A stretch of DNA of 64,000 nt from Lindgomyces ingoldianus (taxonomy: Eukaryota > Ascomycota > Dothideomycetes > Pleosporales > Lindgomycetaceae): assembly GCF_010093535.1 (NCBI RefSeq), contig NW_022985196.1, forward strand, positions 1 to 64,000. Reading direction: 5' to 3'. The position numbers were made by a program, and so were the translations under genes. This document shows, piece after piece, positions 49,328-61,466 of the stretch. Every line of letters starts with the position of its first letter. Position 1 is the stretch's first letter. Below the pieces are notes generated by a model that saw nothing but the letters and a program-made list of their open reading frames with translations, was not told where the DNA came from and searched no databases.

Positions 49328-51092
49328 TTAGTGCTCCAGCACCACCCAGCCTTCTTTAATCATCGACTTAATAAAAAACATCAAGCCAAGTACGACACCC
49401 AACCCAGACAGCCCAATGGCAGAGTAAAAAGCGTTGCGATTCGCCTGGAATGGGTCATGATTGTTCGGTGCATACACTTCAACCGTACCCGCGATACCAA
49501 GAGCAATGGAGATTGAGTAGTTTACGACAGTGTTAACAAGCGAGGCTGCTAACCCTTGGTGTTCCCGAGGCATGTGATCTGAGAGAATGACCGTGGCAGC
49601 CGGGAAGGACATGTCCATTCCAAACGGCATGATGATGATGCCGATGAAAGTTTGAGCCCAGTATATTTGGTGTGCGGGCTGAAAACAGGAGATGACAATG
49701 CCAGCGCAGAAAGCGACCATGGAGATCATCATTACGAAGCTGACCGGTGTATGCGTGAGCATGAAACCCGTCATTCCAGAGGCAATGAGACCGGAGAAGA
49801 CGGCAGGAACGTACTGCGCAGAGACTGAGAGAGGTGTTGCGCCTCGGATGAGCTCCAGGAATCGGACCGTGTAAAAGACCCAGATGCCGAATGCACCCCA
49901 GCCCACTCCAACCAAGGCGAGAACGAAGCCAACTGTGCTATTGACGGCATGCATTGGAAGGAGAGGGTTAACAGCTTTGAGTTCAACCCATACAAATGCA
50001 CCCAAACACATCAGCCCCATGATGAGTACGAAGTACACGTGCTGAGTTTTCCACCCATAGAGCGGCGCGTTGTTGAAAGCAACATTGACGAGCACAAGCC
50101 CAGCAACGGCCAAGATAGATCCCGTCCAATCAAAGCTTGGTCGAGGGCCTGAAGGCCTTTCCGCAAGTGCCTTGGGAATGACAAGCAGGGAGAGTGCGCA
50201 AAGGGCAAATGCAGTAAGCCCATAAGACCAGAATGCCCTGCAAAGTGTCAGAGCAGCCATATTCAATGCTGACAGCCAGAACATACCACGGCCACCAGGC
50301 CAACTGTGCGAAAAGACTTCCACACGTTGCACCGATGACAAAGCCAGCGGGAGCCAGTGCGCCAAATATGCTGAAGACGATGTTCTTGCGAATTCCAGGT
50401 GGATAGGCCCGTCCAAAAAGAGCCAGAGCGTTTGGCATTAAAAGAGCTGGCCCGATCCCCTGCATCGCTCTACAAAAGTCGAAGAAGATGTGACGACCTG
50501 GATAAACACTGAAGCCAGCAAAACAGCTCCACATCCCAAGCCAAGCATAACCAAAGGTAAAAATTCGCTTGTGGCCAAATATATCTCCAAGTCGACCCGA
50601 TATCATTATAAATGTGCCAACCGTAAGACTGTACGCGGCAATGAACCAGGACATTTGGCCAGGGTTGACATTCCCAAAGTCTTTGGCTATGATGTCGATC
50701 GGAGCAAGAGCTTGACCCAAAGCGGCCTGGGTCATGAGATGGGATACAGCGCAAACACCAACGAATAATATCTCTCGCGCCGTGCTCATCTCTATGAGTT
50801 TGGAGGGTGCTCTCGGTTCGTCAGGCGATGAAGGTATCTCAACGCCATCGATTCCATAAGAATCATATCGATCAAAGTCCTGTCGGTTTTCAAGAAGCTG
50901 CCTCGTCCAGGGGATTTGTCTGTCATAGCTTGGTAGATCAGGTCTGGAATCATTATCTCCGTAGAGACTCGCTTGCTTGAGTGAGTCTACTCGAGACTGT
51001 AAGGAAATATGTCGAGCTTTGTAGGTTGAAGGCGGTCTCTTCTCCGACGCATCGTCTCGAGTTAGCGGGTCCATGGCATTGACAAACGACAT
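49328..51092 (-). CDS. MFS multidrug/solute transporter, ATR1-like (DHA2 family)
   Basis: Exons 51,092-50,287 and 50,237-49,328 with a 49-bp intron (GTATGT...GCAG) that splits a Trp codon; 571 aa. About 110 hydrophilic residues precede the first membrane segment (EILFVGVCAVSHLMTQAALG). Signature motifs: SWFIAAYSLTVGTFIMISGR, then GRLGDIFGHKR (MFS motif A, loop 2-3), CRAMQGIGPALLMPNALAL (motif C-like), and IFGALAPAGFVIG. Roughly 14 hydrophobic segments in total fit the 14-spanner DHA2 group, with closest resemblance to yeast Atr1 (aminotriazole/boron resistance). It acts as a proton-coupled exporter at the plasma membrane; the substrate is unknown. Frame intact. Confidence 0.9.
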
Positions 51093-53174
51093 CAGTGCAG
51101 GGGATCAATGAAAGAATTAAAAAATCCAAGAGGAATTGACAACACCCAAACAAGAGGAGAGAGGAAAGTAGAACAAAACAAAGCTGGAGATGATGAGTGA
51201 ATTAAAGCACTTGAATATGCACACAGGCTGGAGCAGACGCTTTGTACCCAAGGTGCCATGTCTATCAAGCAATAGTGGCTTGCCCCCAAGACTTGGCTTA
51301 CGAAGCGATTGGTCTGTCGTCGAAGGGCTGGTGGTTTTGCAGACGTACGGAAACCTCATGGAGAGCCGTAACACGACCGTGGCTCCGAATCGGGTTGGAA
51401 CGACGTGGGCTGCGCACGCTCATTGTACGAACAGAGACTAAAGTTAGAGACGGCATGTGTGCAAGGGCACCTTCGTGACCAAGAGTATCGTGAACTGTTT
51501 TGGCCATCGCTGTCAAGCTGATCCACAGTGCTTCGCAAGACGACACCTACGCCAGATTCCGAGGGCTGCTCGTGAGCTGAGACGAGCCAAGGTGTGGAAT
51601 GCAACGCTGTCGCTGCTATGTAATAGGGGTGTTTTGGCCGCAGCAACCAGTACTAAAGGCGGAAGGCTATATTTCTTCCCGTTAACTAGTACAACACAGC
51701 AAGCAGTGCTGTACCGGAAACGCAGTGTATGATATCAGAGACGAGACTTGGCATGGTGGTGAAGCCGAATCTTGTGCGTCGCTTCGTCTGCCGGTCGGCA
51801 GTTGCCCTGCCCACTGCCGCTCTTCTTAATTGGTAGAAGGAACGGGAAACCGACATCTCGGCCAGGCAAGGGTGCGTCTTGTGTTCTGTACACACGTCCT
51901 CCAGGTCGTCCGCCTGTTGACCTTTGATTTTTGTGTTCATCATCTCCACCTCGTCCACTTCCCAAGCCTCCACCATGTCTTTCCACCGCCGCCCGCAAGC
52001 CGACCAAAGGCGCTGTTGCACATTTGAGCTAGTCCTTGGCGTGCACCGCTCTCGGAGGCCGGCAAAAATCATACTGTCTTGCGATTCATGCATCGCGCTG
52101 AACGCCAGCTTGGAACCAGCTCCAGGTGCATTAGTCTTGCGGCTTCTGGCATTATTGAAGCTCAGGACAAAAGTGCCCATGACCTCATGCACAGGGTAAA
52201 TGTTCCGATAGCTGTCTAAGCAGTGCTTTTCTCGGATCGTGAAGCCGTGTGTTGACAGGCACACTTGATCATATCAATCATCCAACATGGAGGATCTACA
52301 CGGTTTGTCGCGAATCGATAGGAGATTTGCGCCGACGATCCGCTTACTCTCCGAAGACTGCTTGTTTCACTTTTCTGTTATTTCCATGCCATCTCTTCGA
52401 GTTGCCATTCTTGTCAATGCCTCAATGGATTTACCATCGTTACTTCACTTTTTTCTGTTGTTTCCTGCTTCCTTCTTCCATCGGATCCCCATGTTGCCAT
52501 GATACGAGCGGTGCTGGAAAAAGCAGGATCGTGACAGGCTGGTCTTCAGCCACGGGCTGGATTCAGCTTCAAAACGGTGGCACTAACCTTGAAAGAAAAA
52601 CAAACTATCGTCAGCCAAACCCGGCTGTTACTATTTCGAGATTTCGTAACCTGAGTTCTTCCGAGATGACTTCAAAAACTTCATAGAGACAGTACTATCG
52701 GCTGGCTGTAAGTGTTCCGTCTTGTCTACTTATTAAGATAGGGGCCCAATTCAACCACGTGCACAATCAGGAATAGCTTTGCAAAGCAGGCCTTCCATCG
52801 CCACAAACGAAGTCGCTGTCTACAGGCAAGGTTGGTTGTGAAATTCCTGAAGCTAAGTCTTTGCGTTCCTTATTCTTTCAGTTGTTAACATATTATGGGC
52901 AGGATTCTACTTATCCAACCAAGCGTCGGGTATCTTCGCCTTTTTTTAAAATAAAATAAAAATCCTCTAATCCCCGACGCAATCACTCAGAAGATGCCAC
53001 CTCTTCACCTTACATGCGACAATCTATAATAAAGGCCTCCGAGGTTCATAACACCCACTACTTCTGCAGCCTGTAACGCTCTTTTGAGAACTTCTCCGTT
53101 TGTATAATTCCGCCTAGGTAGAGCCGCTCGTTGGTTTATCGTCCCAGTCCGCTATCCGATGACTGCGGCGGTTT
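51093..53174. other. 2-kb gene-poor stretch
   Basis: The MFS promoter side comes first. A 192-aa minus frame (51,686-52,264) and a 145-aa plus frame (52,249-52,686) are open, but neither shows a domain, signal peptide or membrane segment I recognise, and they overlap antisense frames. I do not call them genes. A CT/T-rich segment at 52,330-52,500 and an A-rich run at 52,935-52,955 are noted. Confidence 0.4.
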
Positions 53175-53449
53175 TTGATTCACCTGGACTATCGAAAAGA
53201 ACGTAGTACCAACCCAGGACCCCTAGGAAAGACTATGGACAAGTCTTCCTACGCTCCCGATTGTATACACGTATTTCTTCCCCCGGCTCGCAGTCTTACG
53301 AGGCTAGTGCGCGTTGGGCTAAAGCAGCCTCCAAGTACTTCAACTCAAGATCTACAAGGCAATACTTGGATGAAAGAGGCAGTGGAGTGTCCTATGCATA
53401 TCATTTTGTTGGAGTAGACATTTCGGATGATGAAATCGCACTAGAGTGA
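53175..53449 (+). other. Possible coding remnant (unrecognised)
   Basis: One plus frame to the stop at 53,447-53,449 reads SPGSQSYEASARWAKAASKY then FNSRSTRQYLDERGSG and VSYAYHFVGVDISDDE. Balanced amino-acid use and an acidic ending look like real coding sequence, but there is no Met start in this frame nearby and no family is recognised. It could be a last exon or a remnant. Confidence 0.3.
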
Positions 53450-53623
53450 CCCGCCCCGCCAACCCCTTACAGTAAATACCTGGATATAACAACACTCTCT
53501 CTGTAAAGAGATTGCAAGGTATCTCTTGCTTTATGTTGATTTAAATCTGAGGTTTCTAGAACGTTAAGCCTTTGGGTCCTTCTCAGGAGTGATATTCATT
53601 ATCTTGAACGTAGTCAGAAGCAG

Positions 53624-54514
53624 CAGGGCTTCCAACGGGCCGTACTACGATCCGTACAAAGTGAACCGTAACGGTCACGTGTTCAGTACGAACGTACTGA
53701 GTTTGTAAGCCGCGCCGTACGTTTAGTGATGCCCTAGGTACGGTACGTAGTACAGATTGTATTACCCTTTTAGGGAGTTTGTATAGTGATTCTAAAGGAG
53801 TAGGAGGGCTGGTGTAAGGCCGAGATGGTCCTTACGCGCGACGGGTATATATACTATTCTGTACGCAGAATCAACTGTTGGTTGATTATTCGCACCTTTT
53901 GGTTGTATTGGCGCAGTGGTACAGAGCTCCGTCCTTACAGCTGGCGAGCAGAAGGCCTGCAGGAAGCGTTTAGGGGAGTTTCTAGGGTTCTAATTAGCTA
54001 AAAGTTTTAAGTAGACGCTTAAATCTCTTTCTATATGTTTTAATCTATCTATCTGCTGTCTATCGCCTTAAAAATGCCTATTACTAATTATTTTCAATTG
54101 CAGAGTTATCCATCCACACGCCTTGCTCCCCCACAGGCCTCATCTAGTTAACTTAATACTAGTCTTTTAGACTGCAGCAGTAGATAGCCATAGCCATGTT
54201 GTTTAACGCCTACTAAGGAAGCATAAGGTTAACGTTAATAGAGAGCTCTTACCTAATAGGGTACTGCTACCGCAGCACCTATAGGGTGCATCTAGAAGAG
54301 AATTGGTTATCTTATGGTTAATTAGGCCTTAATCCAGCGTCTCTAGAGGCCTATTATCCTAGTTGTTTAACTAGAGTACGGCGTAATTCAATTAAATCGT
54401 ACTACTTGTACAGATCGCAGGAGCCGCAACAGTTACAATACGTACACAAAACCTCACTCGTACAGGCCTCAAAATCGCCTACTCGTACAGTACTACTCCT
54501 TGTTAGAAGCCCTG
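53624..54514. mobile_element. Non-autonomous hAT-like element (MITE-like), 891 bp
   Basis: The termini CAGGGCTTCCAAC (53,624) and the complement of CAGGGCTTCTAAC (54,514) form a 13-bp inverted repeat with one mismatch. The flanking 8-mers AGAAGCAG (53,616-53,623) and GGAAGCAG (54,515-54,522) match at 7 of 8, a hAT-size target duplication. CAGNGCTTCCAAC resembles the terminus of the hAT-like copies at 499 and 35,971. Multiple ACGTAC/GTACG motifs lie near both ends. There is no transposase frame, and it is hardly RIP-mutated. Confidence 0.75.
53909..53996 (+). promoter_or_regulatory. tRNA-like box A and weak box B inside the hAT-like element
   Basis: TGGCGCAGTGG at 53,909-53,919 fits the RNA polymerase III box A consensus TRGCNNAGYNGG. 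A weak box B-like GGTTCTAATTA lies at 53,986-53,996. No cloverleaf with acceptor stem could be folded by eye, so this is not called a tRNA; it could be a tRNA-derived SINE fragment. Confidence 0.3.
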
Positions 54515-56393
54515 GGAAGCAGTTTCACGAGGTTGATTGGGACACTTTGAGTAGCATTCATATCAGCACGATCAATCCAAACTAGAAATTTACTACGTGG
54601 GTGGATTTTTGGCATCCCAGCATGTCATGTTGAAATATGTTGCGAAGCACGGGCAAGAATCACTTCGACCAATATCCTCGGGGAAAACCAGATCTAGTGG
54701 GTGGTTTGTATCGAGTCATCGCATCAATCCCGGCCGCCCTTTCCCGACCTCATCAAGGTAATCAGCAGCGAAGGACTCAAGGTCGAAGGACTGCCTCCGA
54801 TGGAAATCACTCATTTTCTTAGGAGTGATGAGCGCTAGTACTTAGTCGCTGGGTAAAATTTAGCGGCGCGAGATCAGGCCAACATCTCGTCCTACAGACC
54901 TTCAACTTGGACCCAAGGGGTATCCTATCTTCGTCGCCGAATGTATTGTCCGAGGCAGACATCTTACGAGTAGTAGTATAAGACAATGTTAGGTCGCGAA
55001 AGGCTCAGTGTTCAGTGCAACCATTTAGCAAGGTTTAGTCAGCTCACCGGATGATGTTGTGTATTTCCTGGGTTGATTTGAGACCTAGAAAAATGAATCT
55101 CGACTTCGGAAAATGCTCACTGCTAACACTCCCAATATCGAGTCTACCTTGTGAGCACTTTAAACCCTACCTGTGTACACTTCAATTTCACCGGATATCG
55201 TGCACTGCAGAATCATGCCTTGTTTCTACCTCTCCAATAGCCCGATACTGGCACCAGATCTACACCGGAATGCGGGTCATTGAATGTGCGAGCCGGCGAA
55301 AAAGACCATTCAGGGCAAACTTCGCGATGTACAAAAGCCTAATGACGCTAGACTGTTTTCAGCTGACCGGCGTCAAATTATGAGGACAAAAATGTAGGTC
55401 CTCTATTTCCGGACATGGTCAAACCGAATTAGACAGTATCTTTCCAGTATACAGCATTCTTCCCTGTAGACGGATCGAAATTCATTGTTGAAACCGTTGA
55501 AACTTACTTGACACACGAGGATGGAACATTGTCGCCAAGTCGAGCCGCGGAGACAAACAGACAAACATATAACGGTTCGGAGATGGTGTCAGCAAATGTT
55601 TGATGAATGATAAGATTTCGATCCAAGATCATGCAAAAAAGTTTTGGGGGCTGTGATTCGGGTTTGATATGGATAGCGTGATCTCCTCCCCAGTCATCAA
55701 AATGGGTGCCCATTTCCCTGTGACAGCATTGAGGCGGAGTTTTGTTGACCATATGTCAAACATCAGGCTGGCCAGTAATATGCTGTCGTAGGTAGACAGT
55801 ATACTCTTCTTCAAGCTCGGATTCGGGAAAGGCATGATCCCAAGGCAGCGGCAAAGCGGTCCGACAAGGCAGGGGGTCTCCAGCTGTGTGCCTCTTCAGA
55901 CAATGTCTTGCGGCAAAAATCGAGAGCCCGGCACAAATTCGGCTGTGCTCGCATCATGTGGACGGCTGGTATCTCGGTGCAGTCTGACGATAGGCTGAAA
56001 GATTTACATGGTGTTGTGGGGTTGATTTCAGCCTTCCATCACAGCCACTGTGGCTGCAAGGCGTGCCCGAGATGGGGACCTATGGCGGTGAGCGCTCTCC
56101 CCAACACCTCCTCAGGCACCGACGCAGCCTTACCCTGCCCCAGACATCAGGACATAGCAGGAAAACACTTAAGCAAAATGCCGGCCAGTTCATGGACACG
56201 AGAACGGCACTCTTTTTCCGTCTGCCCTTACATTCTTATATACTTGCTAAGCCATGGCGATCCAGCAACGCCAACAAACAGCGAGTATTTACCTTACTTT
56301 CAAGGTAATTCAACTCGTCAACCAGCTCCGTCGCCGCCTCAAGCCGCGCGTGCTATCACCACAGACTAATGATGCTATTCTTGGCTCGTCGCC
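54515..56393. other. Gene-poor stretch
   Basis: Frames at 55,051-55,383 (+), 55,504-55,835 (-) and 55,908-56,369 (+) are short, overlapping and without recognised content. The part nearest 56,393 is presumably the promoter of the C2H2 gene. Confidence 0.4.
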
Positions 56394-59097
56394 ATGCCTC
56401 GGCCTAGAAACGAAGGCTCTCAAGAGCCTGGAGAGGGGGCTGTCGCGAATTAGCGGCCTTCAACACAAGCAACTGTTCCATCACTCCTCGAACAGAGTCT
56501 GCAAGAGTCGCAAGAACATCAGGCCGTCACCGAAACCTCAGACTTCGGCAGGGAAAGATCCGACGAACCAAAACCCCTCTCGCAAAGAGCTGCAACAGTA
56601 TGCGCCACCCTCCTTATACTGTTTGGTTTCACTACATGTCTGGTACTAAGCTTTTGGAATAGTGTGCTTGAATCTCTCGACGGAAACATCAACATCAACC
56701 CTCCGGACAATGCATTGAGCGCCATCGCAGGAAACGACAAACTCTTTCTCAAACAAAACGACACACTCAACTTCGAGCCATGTTCCTTGAAGGACATCAT
56801 CAGTAACCTAGCCCTTGTCCACGAGGGTCTGCGAGTGCTCTATACAGTGCGCTCTCAGTACGATGACCAATGGCTCATTGCGCAGGGCCTCGAAATCGGA
56901 TTAAGCATCGACGAGGCCTTTATTGCCAACTACGAGCATTTGCTGCTGCGGCTGCAGACGCAGCTTGTTGACGTGTTGACGCGCAAGGTCATCGAGGCTT
57001 TGATCGAGGGCAACCACGACAAACGCCAACGTCGGCTGCTCAATTGGTTCTTCGAGTACTCCGGCAACCGGCGGCCGCTTAGCACAACATGGCCATGGTC
57101 CATCAAGCCGTCGCTGGCTGTGCTATGGGGAGTGTGCTGGATGTTTTACGACAACGCTGCTCCAAACGGCAGCTCTCGAGTCCCGCAAGCCCGGTTCCTG
57201 CAAGATGAATCGTTCCAATGGCGAGCACCCCAGCCAAACCAATGTGAGCATGCTTTTTTCTCCATCGTCGCTCTTGCATCCGCAAACAGCAAGCAGTCAG
57301 GCAGTGTGTTTGTTTCATTGCAGCTTCAGGTGCTAATTCAGGCGTGAAAGCAGACTTCAACTACGGGCTGGAGCTCACTGGCACGCAGTCGGCTCCAGAA
57401 GCGCAACAGAATGGGCTCGGGGAGGTCGGATCCGATGTGGGCGACCTGAGGCATTTGTCATACGGCGGTCCGCACGTGACTAGCCAGCACAGCCGCAGTG
57501 CTCGCAACCCCGGGACACGGCCCACCTATGCTGATCGTGTCCGGCAATCTGGTAAGTCCGTGTGTGCCATTTGTGCATTTCTTGCTCTGAGTCACCCGCC
57601 GTTCGCCCCTCCTTGAGCAGGAGCCCTGGTTGCCTCAGATTTACCTTCAGTCGTTACGTTTCAGCCTTTTGTATCCGAAGATTGACTCCAGGCAGGCCCA
57701 ATCCCCGTCGGCATAGGCTCGACAGCCTTCCCAAGCCCCACCACTGCGGCCACATATAATAATTACGCGTCGGGTTCCCACGCGTCCGCCAGCATACCAA
57801 GTCACGATAATAATTTTTCGCCTCAGCATCCAGGCATTCCCCCAACCCAGCTCTTAGTGTTCCCGCAACTACATGTGGACAGTACCAGCGAGTGGTCACA
57901 GTTTTATGATCCCGTCACCTCTCCTTTGCCACAACGCCACAGAAATTCAAGTCATCTGAACGTAAATCCAGTCATACAAGTCACCGCGGACGCCAGCGGC
58001 CAGGCACAGGATAACGCAAGTTTTGCTCAGCCCCATCCAGATTTCAGTCCCTTCATATATCAACGACCTGCTCCTCGGCAGCCTCAGGCTCAACAGTTAG
58101 ATCCGAGCACCAATATCACAGAATTTGCAAATTCTTCCTACACCATGGGAAACTGCCCGCCAGACGCCTCGCCAATCCACACCACTCAGGTTCTAAGACA
58201 CGAGCGAACAGTCTCTAATAATTCTAATTCGAATATGCCCACTCCCGTCAGCATAGCGGCACCCCACTCCCCTCTAAGATCACCTATTGGCGATCGAAGG
58301 CCATCCATCGGCAGCTCCATCGGACACGCGCGGCAAGACTCTGAAGAACGTTCCTCGCAAGATGGCGACGACAATAATGATCTCTCGCCTCGGAGAAATC
58401 ATGCCTACAAGCGGTCTGAGGAACCTCCAAGGAACCGAGAGGGTAAAATGGTCTGCAAGCACAAGGAATGCGCTGACTTGACATTTGATCGGAAATGTGA
58501 ATGGAGGTCAGTAATCTCTCTCTCTCTTTCAACTCTAGGTAACACCGTCGCTAACATCTTATTAGCAAGCATATGGACAAGCACGACCGGCCATACAAGT
58601 GCATCGTCAGAGGCTGCGAAAAGCTACAAGGCTTTACCTACAGCGGCGGATTGCTCCGTCACGAACGTGAAGTCCACAAGATGCACGGCGGCACCAAGAA
58701 ATCTCTCTTCTGCCCCTTCCCAGATTGTAAGCGCAGCTCGGGCTCCGGCTTTACGCGGAAAGAGAACCTAGCCGAGCACATCCGCCGGGTACACCGCAGG
58801 ACAAGTACGTCCTCTGATCTGGGTAACTTGGTTATCCCACGACCGGAGTCCCAGGATGGATCTGCCGAGGTGCATCTTGCAGACTCTCCATACCAACGCA
58901 TCAGCGAGCTTCCAGAAGACCTTCATCTAGGTGCGAAGAGGAAACGTATGGCATCAGATGCTGGATTCTCGGACGAAGGCGACGAGCATGATTTGCGTGC
59001 GGAAGTCAAGAGGCTGAGGAAAGAGAACGAGGAGAAGAACGCAAGGCTCCGGCAACTAGAAGCTGCAGTCATGGCTCTCCAGCAGAGCCGACGGTAA
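56394..59097 (+). pseudogene. C2H2 zinc-finger gene with membrane-segment N-terminus and in-frame stop
   Basis: Inferred exons: 56,394-57,243, 57,324-57,551, 57,696-58,506 and 58,566-59,097; GT-AG introns of 80, 144 and 59 bp keep one frame of 807 codons including stop. Three C2H2 fingers lie near the C-terminus: CKHKEC...KHMDKH (split by the last intron), YKCIVRGC...RHEREVH, LFCPFPDC...EHIRRVH. A leucine-zipper-like helix (DLRAEVKRLRKENEEKNARL) ends the protein. The middle is Ser/Pro/Gln-rich, as in activators. The N-terminal part has one hydrophobic stretch (ATVCATLLILFGFTTCLVL). Codon 20 is TAG (56,451-56,453) with open frame on both sides; without it the reading is continuous. The real start may lie downstream, leaving an intact regulator. 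Confidence 0.6.
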
Positions 59098-61466
59098 CAA
59101 TCAAGATAGAATTCTGTAGTACACTATAGTTTGGCGACAGCACGATTTAGGCGACTACTTTTCTTTGTATTCGATAATTTTTACAACGCAATCTTTAATG
59201 ACATGGACCCAACAGAACGGGGTATGGCGATGGCGAACATCGAATGGCAGCATCAATGTATGGCGGTGGTTTCCTTTTTCTTCTTTATCCAACTTCACTT
59301 CTCTGGCAGAAGGACGCTCGTTGTACAGTTTCTTGAGTGTCCCGTTCCGCCCCTTTTTATACATACGGTGTTTTTCCTATTATTCTACTATGGTATCCGT
59401 CCTTTCCTGCATTTAAGATTGAGAATGTAAACGTGTGTCTGGATACACACGATAATGATTTATACGACGGCCAATCTTATTTGTTGAGCGATTTCTACAC
59501 TCATTCATACGACATGATATGGCACAAAGGATAGACTGGTTACACCATCACTGCCATTTACAATTCTTCAATGTGTATGCACGGTCGCTACTCGCTAGAA
59601 TAATAGAAAAACTCCAATCTGATATTTCACACCTCCTTGACGTGATAATGATGCATTATTCCAATCAACAGCGCTGAAGTTGAAATCCAGTGAGAGGAGG
59701 TTGAAATTGGGTTTTGTTGATGCCTGAACGCCTTTTCCTTGTAGCCTAAGCGGGTTGGGACTTAATATGAGGCAGCAACTCATCGATTCCTATAAGGCTC
59801 GCTGCCTAATCTACTCACCCTTATTTCGTGTTTCCAATAGAGGCCTCTACCTTCTCTTTCTCTAGTCCTATCCTAGCTAAGCCTTCTTATCAGCTCGCTC
59901 GTTTGTTCTATTATAACCCGACGACACCGGTCTGTACAAGGTTTAGCGACCTGAACATCAGGCATTTAAAACGAATAGGATCTAATGTGACCTATCCAAG
60001 AAGGATGCAAGGCAAGGCAAACGCAAAACCTTCCGCATTAAGATCCACTTCGTATGCAGAGACGCGGTGCTCTCCGTGCAGAACAACACCCCAGAGTCAT
60101 CTCATCTAGAGTTGTGCCGTTCCCTCCGGGCTTACTCTCCTCCTCATTTGATGGTTCCCGCCTTCATCCGCTTGTGGGTGGATGAGGTACGTAAGCCACC
60201 CTTTGTCCCGTCACCGGGAAGAACTCCAGCCAACCTTGCAGGCTGTACACGAGGTACGACAACCCGCCATAGTACAAAGTGCAAAAACTAATCTATCGGG
60301 TGCGTACAGCTTCCTGCCTCGCCTGTTTGTTGAAGTGAGTCATTTCATCACCACTACCATCACCACAAACACAACCGACTAAAAAGTACGAACCGAGGAT
60401 GTCGCTGGTGGGCGGTGTACCTACGCCCGTGTCCCATGCTGATTGGCAGCATTCCTGCACATGACTGCGCGACAGCGTGACAGGTCACCGGGCGTGATTT
60501 TGGCGGACGGAACACCCTGTAGGCAGCGATGTGTGCATCCTTCGTACATTCTACTGTAGCCAAACGAGGATAGAGGACCGAAGAACCGTAAACGGTAGTG
60601 AGTGGTCTAGAAGCTAGGCTGGGGTGAGGTCTGATTAACAATGCAGACGAGGCGCGGATGCCTGGCGAGGATCTGGTTGGTTGGGTGGCGGTGCAGGTGG
60701 CGGGGTGTCGTGCATGGGTGCCTGGGTGTGGCGTTGACCACTTCGGGACGCTTGAGGAAGGACGGAAACAGGGATGGCGAATGGCAAATCGCGAAAAGCG
60801 AAAGGAAGCCCAGAATTTCGAGATGCAATTTTGCCTGGCTTTAGGTATGTATGTTCGCGCTTCTGGAACTGTAGAGGACTTTGTTCATCATGCATGGTTC
60901 TATGGATCCGTATCAACAGTGAGACCTAAACTGCCTTGCCTCCTTCGAAGCACACAGTGTCGTACACAATCAGCTGCCAATCTTTTACCCCGCAACGGCC
61001 CATGCCGTATTTAGCGGATCCTTGCCACATTACGTGTTCCTGCCGCTCAAAGATTCGAGAAGCCGTCCAAATCGTCCCTTTTCGCTTACTACACAAATTT
61101 ACAAACTGTTCACTGCAAGGTTGTGACCGATGTGGGTTGGCCCTTCTTGTTCGTAGTGGCAATATCCAATGTTAAACGGCTTTGGTTGCCTTTAATTATC
61201 ACTTTTAAACATTTTTACGCCGCTTGGTGGTCCTGTATATGCACCACCGTCAGCTGCTATCATAAATAAAGACAAGCAGTTCTAATTCTGAAAAATTAAT
61301 TCGCTTGATCATCCATTCAGAGGTATAATGATGGCGAGGACTGGGGACGTGTTTCCGAAGCTGGGTCTGATATAGTCCTACATAAACACTGGTTGTTCTT
61401 GAGATACCTAAGCAGAGTATAGAGAGACTCCAACCCTACTTTCGTCCTCGACAGGAATAAATTAAC
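59098..61466. other. 2.4-kb gene-free stretch
   Basis: 3' side of the C2H2 gene, then sequence without a supported gene. Many short overlapping frames on both strands (for example 60,658-61,014) show no domain. A CATCACCACTACCATCACC run lies at 60,347-60,366. No transposon ends or RNA genes recognised. Confidence 0.4.

Noticed and set aside
51686..52264. 192-aa minus-strand frame
   Set aside because: No recognised domain, overlapped by other open frames; left as unannotated rather than called a gene.
53900..54000. tRNA gene
   Set aside because: Box A fits but box B is weak and no cloverleaf or acceptor stem could be formed.
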